The notes beneath the pieces were generated by a model. It was not told the DNA's origin. It ran no database searches and saw only the letters and a program-made list of their open reading frames with translations. This document shows, one piece after another, positions 37,444 through 49,052 of a DNA stretch of 64,000 bases. Each line of letters starts with the position of its first letter. Within the stretch, counting starts at the first letter, position 1. The position numbers were made by a program, and so were the translations under genes. This stretch comes from Umbelopsis isabellina (taxonomy: Eukaryota > Mucoromycota > Umbelopsidomycetes > Umbelopsidales > Umbelopsidaceae), in assembly GCA_016758905.1 (NCBI GenBank), contig JAEPQZ010000004.1, positions 1,488,001 through 1,552,000 of the forward strand, given 5' to 3'.

Positions 37444-39120
37444 ATGCCACCACAAAGACCACAATACTGGTGCCATCAGTGCCAACAAGAAGTACAAGTC
37501 TTACTGGCTCCAGAACCTGTTTGTCAGAGGTGCAATGGACAGTTTGTTGAACAGGTTAGTGTATTGAACTCAAAATCACCCATTACCCTTGAAAACGAAA
37601 GTCACTCATGCTGCGCAATGCCTCGAAACTAGATTGAACCGGAAAACGACCCTCGAGATTTTGTCGCTCCAGTGGATGAAGATAACCCGGCTATAGGGTC
37701 TGCTCCCGGCGCTTACTACACATTCAACGCAAGTGGTCCAAACAGTAACTTTTTCCAGTTTTATGACGGCAACTCCAACAATGCCGCTGAGCAACCCGGT
37801 GGAGGAGCGCTATACGGAATGTTACAAGCCCTACTCAGTGGGAATCTACCAACGCCACCTATTCCTACTGACAGAAATCCAAACCGTCCTACTGATACAG
37901 GTATGAATCCCAGTGGAGAAACCGCTCAAAGCGGAGATGGAGGAGATGGAACTCGAGCTGGCCGAATTAGACAACCTGTTATGTTTATGGGAAGTTTTGG
38001 TGCAGACGGAGGAGTCAGATTTAGGACTGTGCAAGGAGACTCACAAATGCCTGGAGGCTACCAAGAGAATCCACAGTCTGGTCCCGGGATGCCGGAGTCA
38101 CCTAGGCCTGGGGAAGGTAGAGACCAAGGGTCGCGTACTGCCAACATGATAAAGTGAGTCATGTATGACTGCGGAAAGGATGGGTCTTCATTTAGGTGTT
38201 AATATTCATTCCTACAGTTTAATTCAGATGATCTCTGGATTAAGTGGATCACCAATCCATCTCAATTTTGGAGGTAGTGCAAACCCCGGTGACTATGTGT
38301 TCAGTCAAACAGGGCTTGATAACATTATTACCCAATTAATGGAGCAGGCAAATAGGTAAGGTTCGGATGTTTGGTGTAACATTGTTATATCAGTTTTGTT
38401 GACGACCATTTCACCATAATCTGTCAGTGAACATGCACCAGCGCCAGCAACAGATGAAATGATAGAGTCATTGGAGAAGAAAAAGCTAGATGAAAGCGAT
38501 ATTGGTAATTGTCACACCATTATCACCATCTATATTGAGAAAAGCCAAGCTAATCAAATTTTTACAACTAATGCAGAAAAATATTCTCACTGTGCAATCT
38601 GTACCGACGATTTTGTAAAAGAAGACGAAGTAGTGACACTGCCTTGCGAGCATCCATATCATAAGGACTGTATTACTCCTTGGTTGAAGGTCAACGGCAC
38701 TTGCCCTGTCTGGTAAGTGAAAACATTCTGCTTTACTTTGCCGTTGAAGAGACATATACTAAATCAATTTGCAATAGTCGTTACTCATTAATCACTGGTC
38801 AGAAACCAAAAGATGAGGCGTCTGGTAATAACACAGCAAATACGAATGCAAGCGGCTCAAACGCAAGCCAAGCACCTCCGGCATCTTCGGTTAATACAAA
38901 CCCCACGAACACAGCACCTCCGACCATGAATGCTTCAATGTCTTGGGAATCTAGTATACCTGGAGCGTTTGTCTGGGGTCCTGGAGGAGACAATCAATCA
39001 ACCACGAATAATACCAATACCAATGCTAATACCAGCACAAGCAACAATTCGTCGTCGAATGATAACCAGCCCGGGCAGAACGATCCTGGTAACCCTAACA
39101 ACGTTCTCGATCTGGATTAA
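37444..39120 (+). CDS. RNF126/RNF115-like RING-H2 E3 ubiquitin ligase
   Basis: E3 ligase of the type used in quality control of mislocalised or endocytosed proteins. Six exons (37444-37554, 37633-38153, 38218-38355, 38428-38504, 38577-38712, 38778-39120) give 441 residues. The N-terminal zinc ribbon YWCHQC then CQRCNGQFVEQ binds ubiquitin or the Bag6 complex in animal relatives. A glycine/proline-rich low-complexity middle follows. The conserved core GDYVFSQTGLDNIITQLME precedes the RING. The RING-H2 domain runs from HCAICTDDF through CEHPYHKDCITPWL to CPVCR, with all zinc ligands. The tail is Asn/Ser/Thr-rich and probably disordered. It is convergent with APH-1, 186 bases apart. Confidence 0.93.
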
Positions 39121-39306
39121 AGGTGGTGTCTGCAAATCATATATATTCTACAGTTGAATGATTGCGGTATTATTGTGTATTATTTCTCGCTTGCAAAAAT
39201 GTTTTGGTTTCTTGTTAAATGGCTTTTGTCTATGACGAATAAAAATGATGAAAGCTATTCTGGCTACAATGATGGGAAAGGTATATTTGGCACCAAACGA
39301 TGCTGT

Positions 39307-40319
39307 CTATTGAGAATTTCGAGAAAACATGGCTTCGCCGTAATGTTTCTTCAGATTTGATATCACCAGCGACGTAGATATCGCTAACACTACCAGTTGT
39401 ACGATCATTGCGTAGACACAACCAAGATACAAAGATTCCATTGAATTCATCAAAGTCTAAATCGCCAATAGTTATAAGCATAGTGTAAAAGAAAATGAGC
39501 AATTCTGCTGTCACATACCGCATATGATACTCCCAGATGGCTGATTATTACCCAAATACCCTGAATTATACCAATAGTACTAGGTAGGGTATGGTATGCT
39601 TCGAAAGCGAGCATCATCCAAAGTATATGTTGCAATGAAGCTAATGAAGTGGTAATTGCCGATATGAAGAATAGAGTCGCCTGTGGGCATGATGGACACA
39701 TCATTACACCAGGTCCAATGGACTGTACAAGCGTTGATATGTACGAGATCAAAGCACTTGTCAATCCAAATCCATAACCAGATACTAGAACATTAACATA
39801 ATTAAGTTACGTTTGTCGGAGACCACGAGGGATGCTGAACATACACTATAACCTACCAAAGGCGAACACTGAACGGTTGAACAATGATTTTGGATTTTTG
39901 GAAACAATCATAAGACCACGCTCCGCTCGACTGGAGTAATACTATTAGCATATGTATAGAACACTCGACCTCAACTATCATTGTGCTTACTTTATGAGCT
40001 TAAAGAGTCCCCAGCGAAATAATTCTTGGATGATGACACTATATAATATGGTAACCGTATTCATATTCTGGATCGGCTTCGCTGCAAACCATATCACTGA
40101 AGAAAGTAGCATGGCTATCAGCCAGAAGAAGGCACTGCGCAGAAAAAAAATGTCGACATTAAAAACAGCAATGCGGTTGTAGAGTAAATCCTGAATTTCA
40201 GCATACCTGCAGACCATCAGCAGCACTAACTGTGCATCTCGGGCGATATACAGGAAAAATATACTAAGTAACGGCCCATACGCTGTGAACAAGCATCCGA
40301 AGAAAGTGTACAATGACAT
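39307..40319 (-). CDS. APH1: APH-1-like subunit of gamma-secretase
   Basis: Scaffold subunit of the intramembrane protease gamma-secretase (with presenilin, nicastrin and PEN-2). Five exons (40207-40319, 39991-40134, 39930-39857 written high to low, 39519-39784, 39307-39456) total 747 bases and give 248 residues, matching the animal length. The N-terminus MSLYTFFGCLFTAYGP and the segment SAFFWLIAMLLSSVIWF closely follow animal APH-1. The helix-4 motif reads G113-YGF-G117-LTS-A121, a GxxxGxxxA version of the GxxxGxxxG motif. The two conserved membrane histidines appear as LQHILW (163) and SHLGVS (193). Seven hydrophobic segments are visible. The start at 40319 was chosen by homology; the frame stays open further upstream. 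Family membership is clear; activity requires the other three subunits, which are not in this window. Confidence 0.9.
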
Positions 40320-40736
40320 TCCCGATGAGCCTTTCGCAGCCGCCGACTGTCGCTTGTACTCAATAAAGATGTTTTGCCTTAAGCGGAAGTCCGCTTGCCA
40401 ATATGCCACTCAGCAAATTTCGCGCGCGAATTACTTGCTGGGTTGTGAGTGACTTCAACATTTTTCATTAGCTACACCACTTCATACAAACAAATGTCAT
40501 CTATTTGGTAAAGCTCTATTCTCTTGTGACCCATATGGAGTCAAGTTTCAAAGCGTTGAAATACCAGCTCGAAATGATATACAAAGCAGCGACACTTATG
40601 AATAAACCAATATATAATGTACCAGGTTGCTTACAACCAAGTTCCGCTCTCTATTACCAGTTTTTACCAGGGCTCTAACAGTAAACTTCGGACAGAGTTT
40701 ATCACTTCCCCGCTTTTGAGAGAAAAACAAGTCACG
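40320..40736. promoter_or_regulatory. Divergent promoter region of APH1 and PEBP genes
   Basis: About 417 bases. A CCAAT followed by a TATATAA-like run sits near 40606-40617 upstream of the PEBP-like gene. No coding frame is supported. Confidence 0.4.
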
Positions 40737-41587
<851 letters not shown>

Positions 41588-42232
41588 CTATTAAGTTTAT
41601 AAACAGCCTATGACCGCTAATAAAATTGCAATTGTAAGTAAAAACGGGGTTTGCACAAAGGTGTACATACGGGAGGAGATCCAAGTATAAGAGTTCCTAC
41701 AGAAGAAAGGGTCAATGTTTATGCTTTGTGAGTCTGAAATAGTGATAATTTGTAACGACATTGGTTTGACCTGCAAAGTTGATCTCGGTCGCATCATAGT
41801 AATACAGCAAGCTTATTGCATTTGGTCGTCAGTTCCAATTTGGCATTTCCCAAGGGGCATACGCCCGATCTCACTGTTGTTACGATCGTGGAAAGTTTAT
41901 TATTTTCAAGTTGCTGGAAGTAAATTGAGAATCAATATCCATTATTACAGTTACTGGATTTTTAAGAAGCTGCTTTAGTCTTCCAACGGTAATAAAAAGC
42001 TGAAATTAGACCATTTGGCTGTTTCCACTTCCTGTGCAAAGCCATGGTCCACATGAAAGGTTTTAAGGTGGTACAAATTGCGGTCAAAATAAAGCCCTGA
42101 TAAGCTTTTTAAAAATGTACGGGTTGTGAAGGTGTGCTCCTTGAATGTGCTTTTACCAGTTCTGTCGGCTTTGCACATTACGACTTGCTTCTGTTTGAAC
42201 ACCACTCTGGTGATTTGTTAACGAGCTATAAT
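41588..42232. other. Intergenic, no supported gene
   Basis: 3' flank of the PEBP-like gene and promoter of the glycosyltransferase-like gene. Short frames only. Confidence 0.5.
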
Positions 42233-42946
42233 ATGCAAAGGTTTGCTCGAGCTTTGTTAATCGCCAGCATATTGCTGAATGCGACGCTCATCTTGAAGAT
42301 AGTCAACCACTACACCATCAATATGAATAAAGTGGAATACATCGATATGAGGATGAACGTGTATGTCGAAACACGCGACTGTGGGCGAAATTTTGCCAAG
42401 ATTCAGACTTCCATACCAAATGCTATCGCCATATCCGACGAGCCATGTGCACATAAGGAACATGTCTTCAAATCATATGTTGAGGATATTGGTCAACAGG
42501 ACGGCCACTTATGGTATGCCTACAAGTACATTGAGACGCTGAAGATTTGCATGCATGGCAACAAAATGCTTTGTATGATACTGGAAGACGATGTCATTTT
42601 TGTACATAAGAACGAGACTATGTGGAACAACATTGCTGTGAACACCGTCTCACTTGTGGCGAATGAGGACACGTTTTGGGACTGCTCCACTCGAGAGCTA
42701 TGGTTGTCTGCCTGGCACAACCCTGCCCGAACCCTTTGTCGCATATACAATACCGAGCGACTTCCTGCATTCATCCGGTGTATGGAGCAAACGCTAAGAG
42801 ATGGACCGACGCTTGAAGATGCAGCGGTAGGGGCCTTGATCACGACATGTCAAACTAATTTAAAAATACAACAAAAGCGGTTTCTTCTTGTGAACCATAG
42901 CGGGCAAAAGTCACTTTTGGCCAAAAACATGAAGCTGTCAATGTAA
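42233..42946 (+). CDS. Type II membrane glycosyltransferase-like protein
   Basis: A single-exon gene of 237 residues. The start MQRFARALLIASILLNATLIL gives a short cytosolic end and one membrane anchor, the type II layout of Golgi glycosyltransferases. The luminal part has CMILEDDVIFVHKNE, in which EDD is a likely metal/nucleotide-sugar site like the DxD motif. W, Y and Cys residues around HLWYAYKYIETLKIC and FWDCSTRELWLSAW are typical of PGAP4-like (GPI-glycan) transferases; this is a loose resemblance. An in-frame ATG lies 99 bases upstream but would put extra sequence before the anchor. Donor and acceptor sugars are unknown. Confidence 0.7.
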   Translation: MQRFARALLIASILLNATLILKIVNHYTINMNKVEYIDMRMNVYVETRDCGRNFAKIQTSIPNAIAISDEPCAHKEHVFKSYVEDIGQQDGHLWYAYKYIETLKICMHGNKMLCMILEDDVIFVHKNETMWNNIAVNTVSLVANEDTFWDCSTRELWLSAWHNPARTLCRIYNTERLPAFIRCMEQTLRDGPTLEDAAVGALITTCQTNLKIQQKRFLLVNHSGQKSLLAKNMKLSM

Positions 42947-43066
42947 ATGTTTTTTTGTATTCAACAAGTATTATCGCATTTGGACTGCTATGTATTAGAT
43001 CATACGTGAGGTACATAACGCACGTTGAAAGTCAAAATCTATATAAAAATTGATGGAGGAGTTTTA

Positions 43067-44455
43067 TCATTTCAGGCCGAGAAGGTAATAAGAAACCTGA
43101 ACAGCTCCAAAGATAATTGGCTGCCATACAACAAGGTAGCGAACGCCGTCCAGCAGACTAATGTAAAGCTGTTGTTGCGTGTCCCAGCTACAAATTGATC
43201 GTGGATTAATACTCACAAATAGATGTAATATGCTTTCTGAGGTTTTTACTTACGGATTCTTCTTGAATTGCTTCAGATCCACCTTCTCCTTACTATATCA
43301 GAAATGAATCATGTTAATGACTATCCGAGAATCTAAAACGTTGGCAATGTACCTACCAGTAAGGACATACGTCCTTCTTTCCAATCAAACACCAGCCACG
43401 AATACATTTCTCATGGAAAGTGTGTTGACACTCAAGGACATGTGTTGGATCCTCGAATAGCACTGGTTTTTCTTGCTCGGCAAGCGAGCCTGGCCGATGC
43501 TGGGTCGCTGAGCCACAAATAGCGCAAATGTGATCGCTAAGCTGCTTGTTGGGTAGTCCGTCTCGCGAGTAGTACCCAATGGTAGCAGCCATACGATCAG
43601 CACAAATTTCAACTAGATCTCTACCCAGCACACTGTGATGCAGCAACAACATAATTTGGTTAATATAAAGTCAGAATTGCATTACCCACATATACTTGAT
43701 TTGCTTACCCAAAGTATAAACCATAGCTCAAACAAAATGTTCCAAATTGCATCGCAGTATCTCCATTGAAGAACAATGTAGCGATGCCGAAGAAGGTCAA
43801 CATGACTACACAATAGCCTGTCATGCCAACAACAAATGAGGCATTGTATACTACTGTAAACCATTTGTATACGAGTCGTGGAGTCATAGCTTCAAGCGGC
43901 TTTCGAGTAGACTTGTTTATGACTTTTGATAACCATTCGGTTATTGACACATTCCTAACATTTACACAAACTAAACGCACTTACTCCAGCTATTGACGAT
44001 GGCATAAAGTACCCAAATGGTTATAAACCGCCACCATCCAAGTTTAAATCCAAAGAACAGGGGAATGAACAATAATCCAGTAAAGCTCAATGCCTGATAT
44101 GATTTGTAGTGCTTCTTTTTCCACCACAAAATGAGAAACTGTGATGCAAAGAGAGCGAATAATAAGATGAGAGCCATCGTTTCATGTTGCGCTTCATGCC
44201 CTATAACTTGCTTTAATAAACGGCCCGACAATATACATGATTTAAAGAAGGAATTTCCAGCATTACCTTGATGTTCCTTAAAGTATTCTTGCTGGTGCTG
44301 ATATCTGATGATCGTTTGACAGTCAACATTAAATCCCGAGCGATCATTTCAACCGAAAACGACTGGTTAACCAACCTTTCCATTTGCTCCGGTGTCAAGA
44401 GAGCAAGTTGATCCTCGGAGAGTGTCCCACCGTGCATCACGGCATGATCGTCCAT
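43067..44455 (-). CDS. RNF121: RNF121/RNF175-like membrane RING E3 ligase
   Basis: Multi-pass ER/Golgi ubiquitin ligase linked to membrane-protein quality control. Six exons (44267-44455, 43985-44210, 43709-43922, 43357-43632, 43254-43292, 43067-43187) total 1065 bases and give 354 residues. The conserved GHEAQHETMALIL opens the membrane region, followed by about five hydrophobic helices and STRKPLEAMTPRLVYKWF. The RING is of the expanded family type: HICAICG, then VLECQHTFHEKCIRGWCLIG and CPYCKEKVDLK. The C-terminus WDTQQQLYISLLDGVRYLV then WQPIIFGAVQVSYYLLGLK is the family signature. It is divergent from RXT2 with only 156 bases between start codons. Confidence 0.93.
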
Positions 44456-44611
44456 TTCTGAGGTATGTAAAACTACTGGTATGCTCTTCGGTCCTTGATT
44501 TTTGCAATAATGAACAAGTCACGTGGACCGGGTTTGGAACTCAAAAAGTAGTCCCTTCGACACCTAACAGGACTCTCGTTTCCTTCAGGACCTTTTAGCT
44601 AATCCTTTCCC
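44456..44611. promoter_or_regulatory. 156-base bidirectional promoter RNF121/RXT2
   Basis: The start codons of two divergent genes flank this short stretch. No coding frame. It must hold both core promoters and leaders, unless the leaders overlap. Confidence 0.45.
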
Positions 44612-45893
44612 ATGGAACCTTCCGAAAGCAGTGTACCTTCTGCCTCAAAGTGGCTGGATAACACAGAGAGCGAAGAGAGTGAATCTGAACCTATTGGACT
44701 CGTTCCTCATAATAGAGGCTACAAACATATCCTTTTTTGCGCTTAACACCAGTATCGCAAAGATGCTTTGAATTGGTGGCATGTAGACTGATGATTGTAT
44801 TTATACGTGTATTCTAATTATCCTTGACTCCTTTGCACTGAAAAGATGGGCGAATAGCGGCGAACAATCTGGCGGCAGCAAGCTTCGAGCACCACACTCT
44901 CTTTCGGCACAAATCGACGTACGTTACCAAACCGCAAATTGAATATGTCCGTGCTTCATATAAGTAACATGTTCATCATCAACAGTTAGTTAAAAATGGA
45001 AAGCAAAGAGTAGTCATCAAGCGACGCAAGAGAAAATTTGACGAAGAGTTCTCGGACGAAGAAGAAGATCCGTATACCCAGGTCAAGGTTGAAGGTATAT
45101 ACCAAAGCAAATCATTCCATCCGCGATGATCTCGAATCACCTTTAACGTTTAATGTCTACAAAAAGATATTTTGAGTCCTATTGAAACACCATCCGATAT
45201 TGTACATCGACCAACATTGCGCCGAATTCTTAAATCACCTCAGATGGAATTGCTTGCCAACACAAGTATGGAATTCATCGAGAGCGAAAAAGCCTTCAAC
45301 AAAATTTTGTCGAGACTAGCATCCATTTTGTATTGCGATGATCCACAGTATCTTGATGTAACGTATAGCCGATCAGCATCCGCACAATCTGGAAATGATG
45401 AATATGCTATGGCCGTCGACTCCAAAAGCGACGATCCAGAAAAGCCAAAGTCTGTGGATTCTGAGCTCCGTCAAAATGGGTACCAGAATGGGTACGAGAA
45501 AGACACAACTGAAGATGAAGAAGCTCAGCAAATATTGATACGAGTCCGAGAGTTACTTCAGGTAGAGACTTTGATTTCTCGCTGTTTAGGCAGCTCTGAA
45601 CAGCATTTTAACATTAGTATTTTTTTTAGGAAAATATCAACTTTAGTAATGAATATCTCAATCGTTTGGGATCAGCTCGTGCCAAGCTCACAAGAACAAG
45701 TGCGCAGAAAAAACAATTGTGGAAGCGACTAAAGGTGAAGGCAATTGAGCAAGAGCGAAAGAGAATCCAACATTTGCAACAGCAAGCCCAAAGGGAAACC
45801 AATGGAGCTGCTAGCGTGCTTTCTTCTTTGGCTAGGAACACATCTCCTGGCATAAATATGCCCTTGAACCCTCACATGCGAGACTACGAATAA
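44612..45893 (+). CDS. RXT2: Rxt2-like subunit of the Sin3-Rpd3L histone deacetylase complex
   Basis: Component of the large Rpd3 deacetylase complex that represses transcription. Five exons (44612-44726, 44839-44918, 44986-45094, 45167-45561, 45630-45893) total 963 bases and give 320 residues. The N-terminal Rxt2 motif NRGYKLKRW forms only after removal of an AT-AC intron at 44727-44838. Basic KRRKRKFDEEF and acidic SDEEEDPY stretches follow. DILSPIETPSDIVHRPTLRR and the helical segment LLANTSMEFIESEKAFNKIL are the conserved family core. The C-terminal part has coiled-coil character (KQLWKRLKVKAIEQERKRI). Family assignment rests on this pattern and was not searched. Confidence 0.85.
44727..44838 (+). 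other. U12-type AT-AC intron (minor spliceosome)
   Basis: 112 bases. It begins ATATCCTTTT, the canonical U12 donor. Near the end is TCCTTGAC (44821-44828), matching the branch consensus TCCTTRAC. The intron ends in AC 11 bases after the branch A. Removing it joins phase-1 exons, avoids a TAA stop and gives the Rxt2 motif NRGYKLKRW. No GT-AG pair gives this result. Confidence 0.88.
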
Positions 45894-46114
45894 ACTTGAA
45901 ATCATTGTACTGTATCTGACCTTTTACTGGCTGTGTTGTTCGTTAATATTGAATTTTAAAATTTTATGTTGTTATACTGTTAGATATTTAATGTTACAAA
46001 ATATACAATTATGATAGTCATGCAAGTTTGTGCTTTCTAAAAAGAAAGGTCCTACAGATCGAATAAAATCTACTGGTCATACAAGTGAGAATGAAGAAAT
46101 ATAATCTATGAAGT

Positions 46115-46993
46115 TCACCAGTCTTGCAGAAGTATCGACGTGCCTTCGGGCCCGGATATTTTGACAGGAGCTTGTCTATTACCTCGTCTTCTACGTTGAT
46201 TTGCTTTGTGTAATAGAGATAGTCCATTGTATACTACAAAAGCTATGAACAGAACAATATAAAACAAGTTGTTTGGGTGCCTATGCTCGTGAGGTGCTGT
46301 TACGTCAATATTATCGACATTGCCAAGCTTCTCCTTTGCTGCAGGATGTTGGATCACAAATGACATCTCGGGAAAGATATCCCAATGATCGTAGTCAATC
46401 TAGTAGGTGCATATGAATCAGCTTCTACGAGTATTGCTGAAATGAATTTGCGAATTGCGCTTGTACTCACCACAACCATACCACGAACTGTCAGCTTGTC
46501 GCCAGGTTGAACATTGCTAGCGGCTTGTATCTCAGCAGCATTCCATCCAAATTCAACAGGCCATCCTTTAAGTACCGGGCTAGAATGCCCTATCGTATGA
46601 TTAGCATCGAATTCAATTGCGTCTGGGCATTCCACTGTTTCGTATAAATCCTTGTCGTATGCCCGAAAACTTCCAATAGTAGTATTTGTTTCATCTTGTA
46701 CGTACAAGAGAAGACCTTGAAACTCATCTTTCCCGTATACTTTCAGAGTATAGGAAAGATGGTCAATACCTGGTGACACGGCAAGCTTATAACATTCTGG
46801 GCAGCTTGACAATGACGGTCCATGACCTTCCCTACCCATTCTGTTGACATTGCACTAAATCAAGAACTTTCATTACTACTTTGCAATGTCGATTATTTGA
46901 TGCAGTCCAAAAACTCACAGTTCCTGGATTTCCTGGCCATGCAGAAGCTAAGTGTATCAAGCTGCCAACCAATAATATTGGAATTAGCTTCAT
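46115..46993 (-). CDS. Reeler-domain type I membrane protein
   Basis: Three exons (46919-46993, 46471-46854, 46115-46399) give 247 residues. A signal peptide (MKLIPILLVGSLIHLASA) is followed by a Cys-containing luminal domain of about 170 residues. Its pattern, YTLKVYGKDEFQGLLLYVQD, then IGSFRAYDKD, VEC, HSS and a VEFGWNA strand, follows the Reeler fold seen in reelin, ferric-reductase relatives and defence proteins. One transmembrane helix (LFYIVLFIAFVVYNGLSLL) and a basic cytosolic tail (KANQRRRRGNRQ) follow. No cytochrome b561 domain is present, unlike many Reeler proteins. An upstream in-frame ATG exists (47035), but the signal peptide favours 46993. Role unknown. Confidence 0.75.
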
Positions 46994-47110
46994 CGTCAAA
47001 CAGTGTATAAAGTGATCCCGATATAAAGAGGTCAACTTTTAGTGGCACACAAGGGGCGATTGTTATTCCATTTTTGAATGTTTTTTATTTTTGGAAATTC
47101 GCTGGTCAAG

Positions 47111-48471
47111 CTAACGCATACCACCCACTCTATTCTTTTCATTTTCCAACCGAGAATATAACATGTATAATGCCATTTGATTACATTCAGGCGTGCCAGT
47201 GATTGTCACTAATCGTTCATTATTGTTGCCATGAGGCTCCGCTATTTTGATATGGCTGCCACTCATTTGTCGTATCTCATTGATCTTACTCCCTCCTTTA
47301 CCAATAATACAACCAACCTATAGGATAAAGAGTTTTAGAAATATTTTCAAAATGAACATAATAACAGCTCTCATGAGTGTAAATCCTCTTACCATATCAT
47401 TAGGTATCAATATTTGCTGAGCTTGAGTTGGTCCCATTGCCCCTCCCATGGCAGCGCCGGTGGGAGCGGGCGCCATGGCTTGGAAACCGGTCATACCAGG
47501 ATGCCCGTAAAAAAAGCCTGCACCACCCATACCCATTTGGCCACCAGCCATCATTGGATTGAAGTGCGGCTGGGAACTAGTTGGAGTGGTCTGAGCCTGC
47601 GGTTTGTATAGTACCAAGCCGGTGTTATTGGAATTGCCTTCGAGCAGTATGTTACCAAACTTGTAAACTGCTATATGAATTGAATCGGGAACTCCAGTTA
47701 TAACGATGGTTCTTTCAGTGCACATTGGCAAGCGTTCTGGTGGGACATTACAGCGAGCGCCGCTGTCTTCTTGTATGGTTTTGATAACGCTACCGCCTTT
47801 GCCGATCAAAGATCCCATACGATTGTCAGGCACGAGTAGCCGGATGGTGACAATCTGATCTTGCTCAGGTGAAGAAGGAGACTCTTGTAGTATTTTACGT
47901 GACACTAAAGAAAATGCCTAAAATTCGCTTCTTGTTAATATCAAGCATATTGATGATGAGGTCGAGATACTGATGCACTTACCAATGCTACGGCATCTAA
48001 TGGGCCGCTGGCAGATAAAATACGTTCCAGAGCACCATGTACCATTTCTGATATTGTCACTTTGGCGCCTGATTGTTCCCGAATTTCACTCACATTCTTT
48101 CCACCTTTACCTATGATAACCCCAGCATCTTTAGTGCTCACAATAGCACGCAATGATATGTGTGCTGATGTCTCGGTGGTAGGTTCTATTTCGTCTTCAT
48201 CTTCATTGCCAGGGGTTTCCAGGTCCTTTTCCACATCATCAAACTTTATCACTGCTTCTTTATCATCTTCTTCATCAGTTTGTTTGGATTGGGATAATTT
48301 TGATAATTTTGCAGCGTAAGGTGCGTCGGTTCTAGGATCAGGAACGGCTTGTCGTTTGTGTGCACGATTATGCTGGGTGTTCGAATCATGCTTAGAAATA
48401 CTTTCGTCGTCCTCTAGACGACGCTTAGATCGATCTGAAGGGGATGATATGGGATCTTCTTGATCTGACAT
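47111..48471 (-). CDS. Triple KH-domain RNA-binding protein (PCBP/Pbp2/Rnc1 type)
   Basis: Binds C-rich single-stranded RNA to control mRNA stability or translation; relatives include yeast Pbp2/Hek2 and fission yeast Rnc1. Three exons (47983-48471, 47393-47917, 47111-47317) give 406 residues. A charged, disordered N-terminus contains basic motifs (KRRLEDDE, HKRQAVPDP). Three KH domains each show the GxxG loop: VIIGKGGKNVSEIREQSGA, SLIGKGGSVIKTIQEDSGA and CIIGKGGSKINEIRQMSG. A Gly/Met/Pro-rich linker separates KH2 from KH3, as in PCBP proteins. The last residues are EKNRVGGMR. Which member it matches best cannot be told from reading alone. Confidence 0.92.
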
Positions 48472-49052
48472 GATTTATGGAGAGGTAATAACCAACGAAA
48501 GCTTGGGGTGAACAATAAGGCGAGCTAAGAGAGTAGTTGCTGATACAGAAAGAGGCTAGTGAAGGGGGGCTGTTTTTAGCTGCACACAGTCATACAATGC
48601 AGACCACAGTCTCAAACGCTCTACAGTGATAGATGTAAGGAACGGATCAAGTGGTACAATTGCTGGGAGAATGAAAGAAAGTCATCGGCAAGGGTCGAGA
48701 TCAAAAAGAGTTGGCCAGGGTGGAATTAATTAACAGGGGAAAGTATAAAACGTGAATGACATGGAAAATAGATCAAGTTGTGAGTAGTGGGTCATTCATA
48801 CCAGAGTTGTTTTAAATCTCGTAGGGGATTTGATGAATCGATATGCTCTCAGTCAAAGTAGCAAAAAGTTCAGCCCCAACCCACTTATTTTCGCAGTCGC
48901 TGATCATTGGCTGAGATCAAAGGAGTCTCATTCATCCAGTGAAACGGCCCGCGCTCAATTATCTCAGTTTCATGGCAGTTAGAAATCCTCATAAAAGAAA
49001 TAAGCTCAAAACATCAAGCCTCGTCAATTGTAAAGAATTAACCTTCGCAATT
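48472..49052. promoter_or_regulatory. Divergent promoter region of KH and protease genes
   Basis: About 580 bases with no coding frame. A purine-rich stretch lies next to the KH gene start. Confidence 0.4.
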
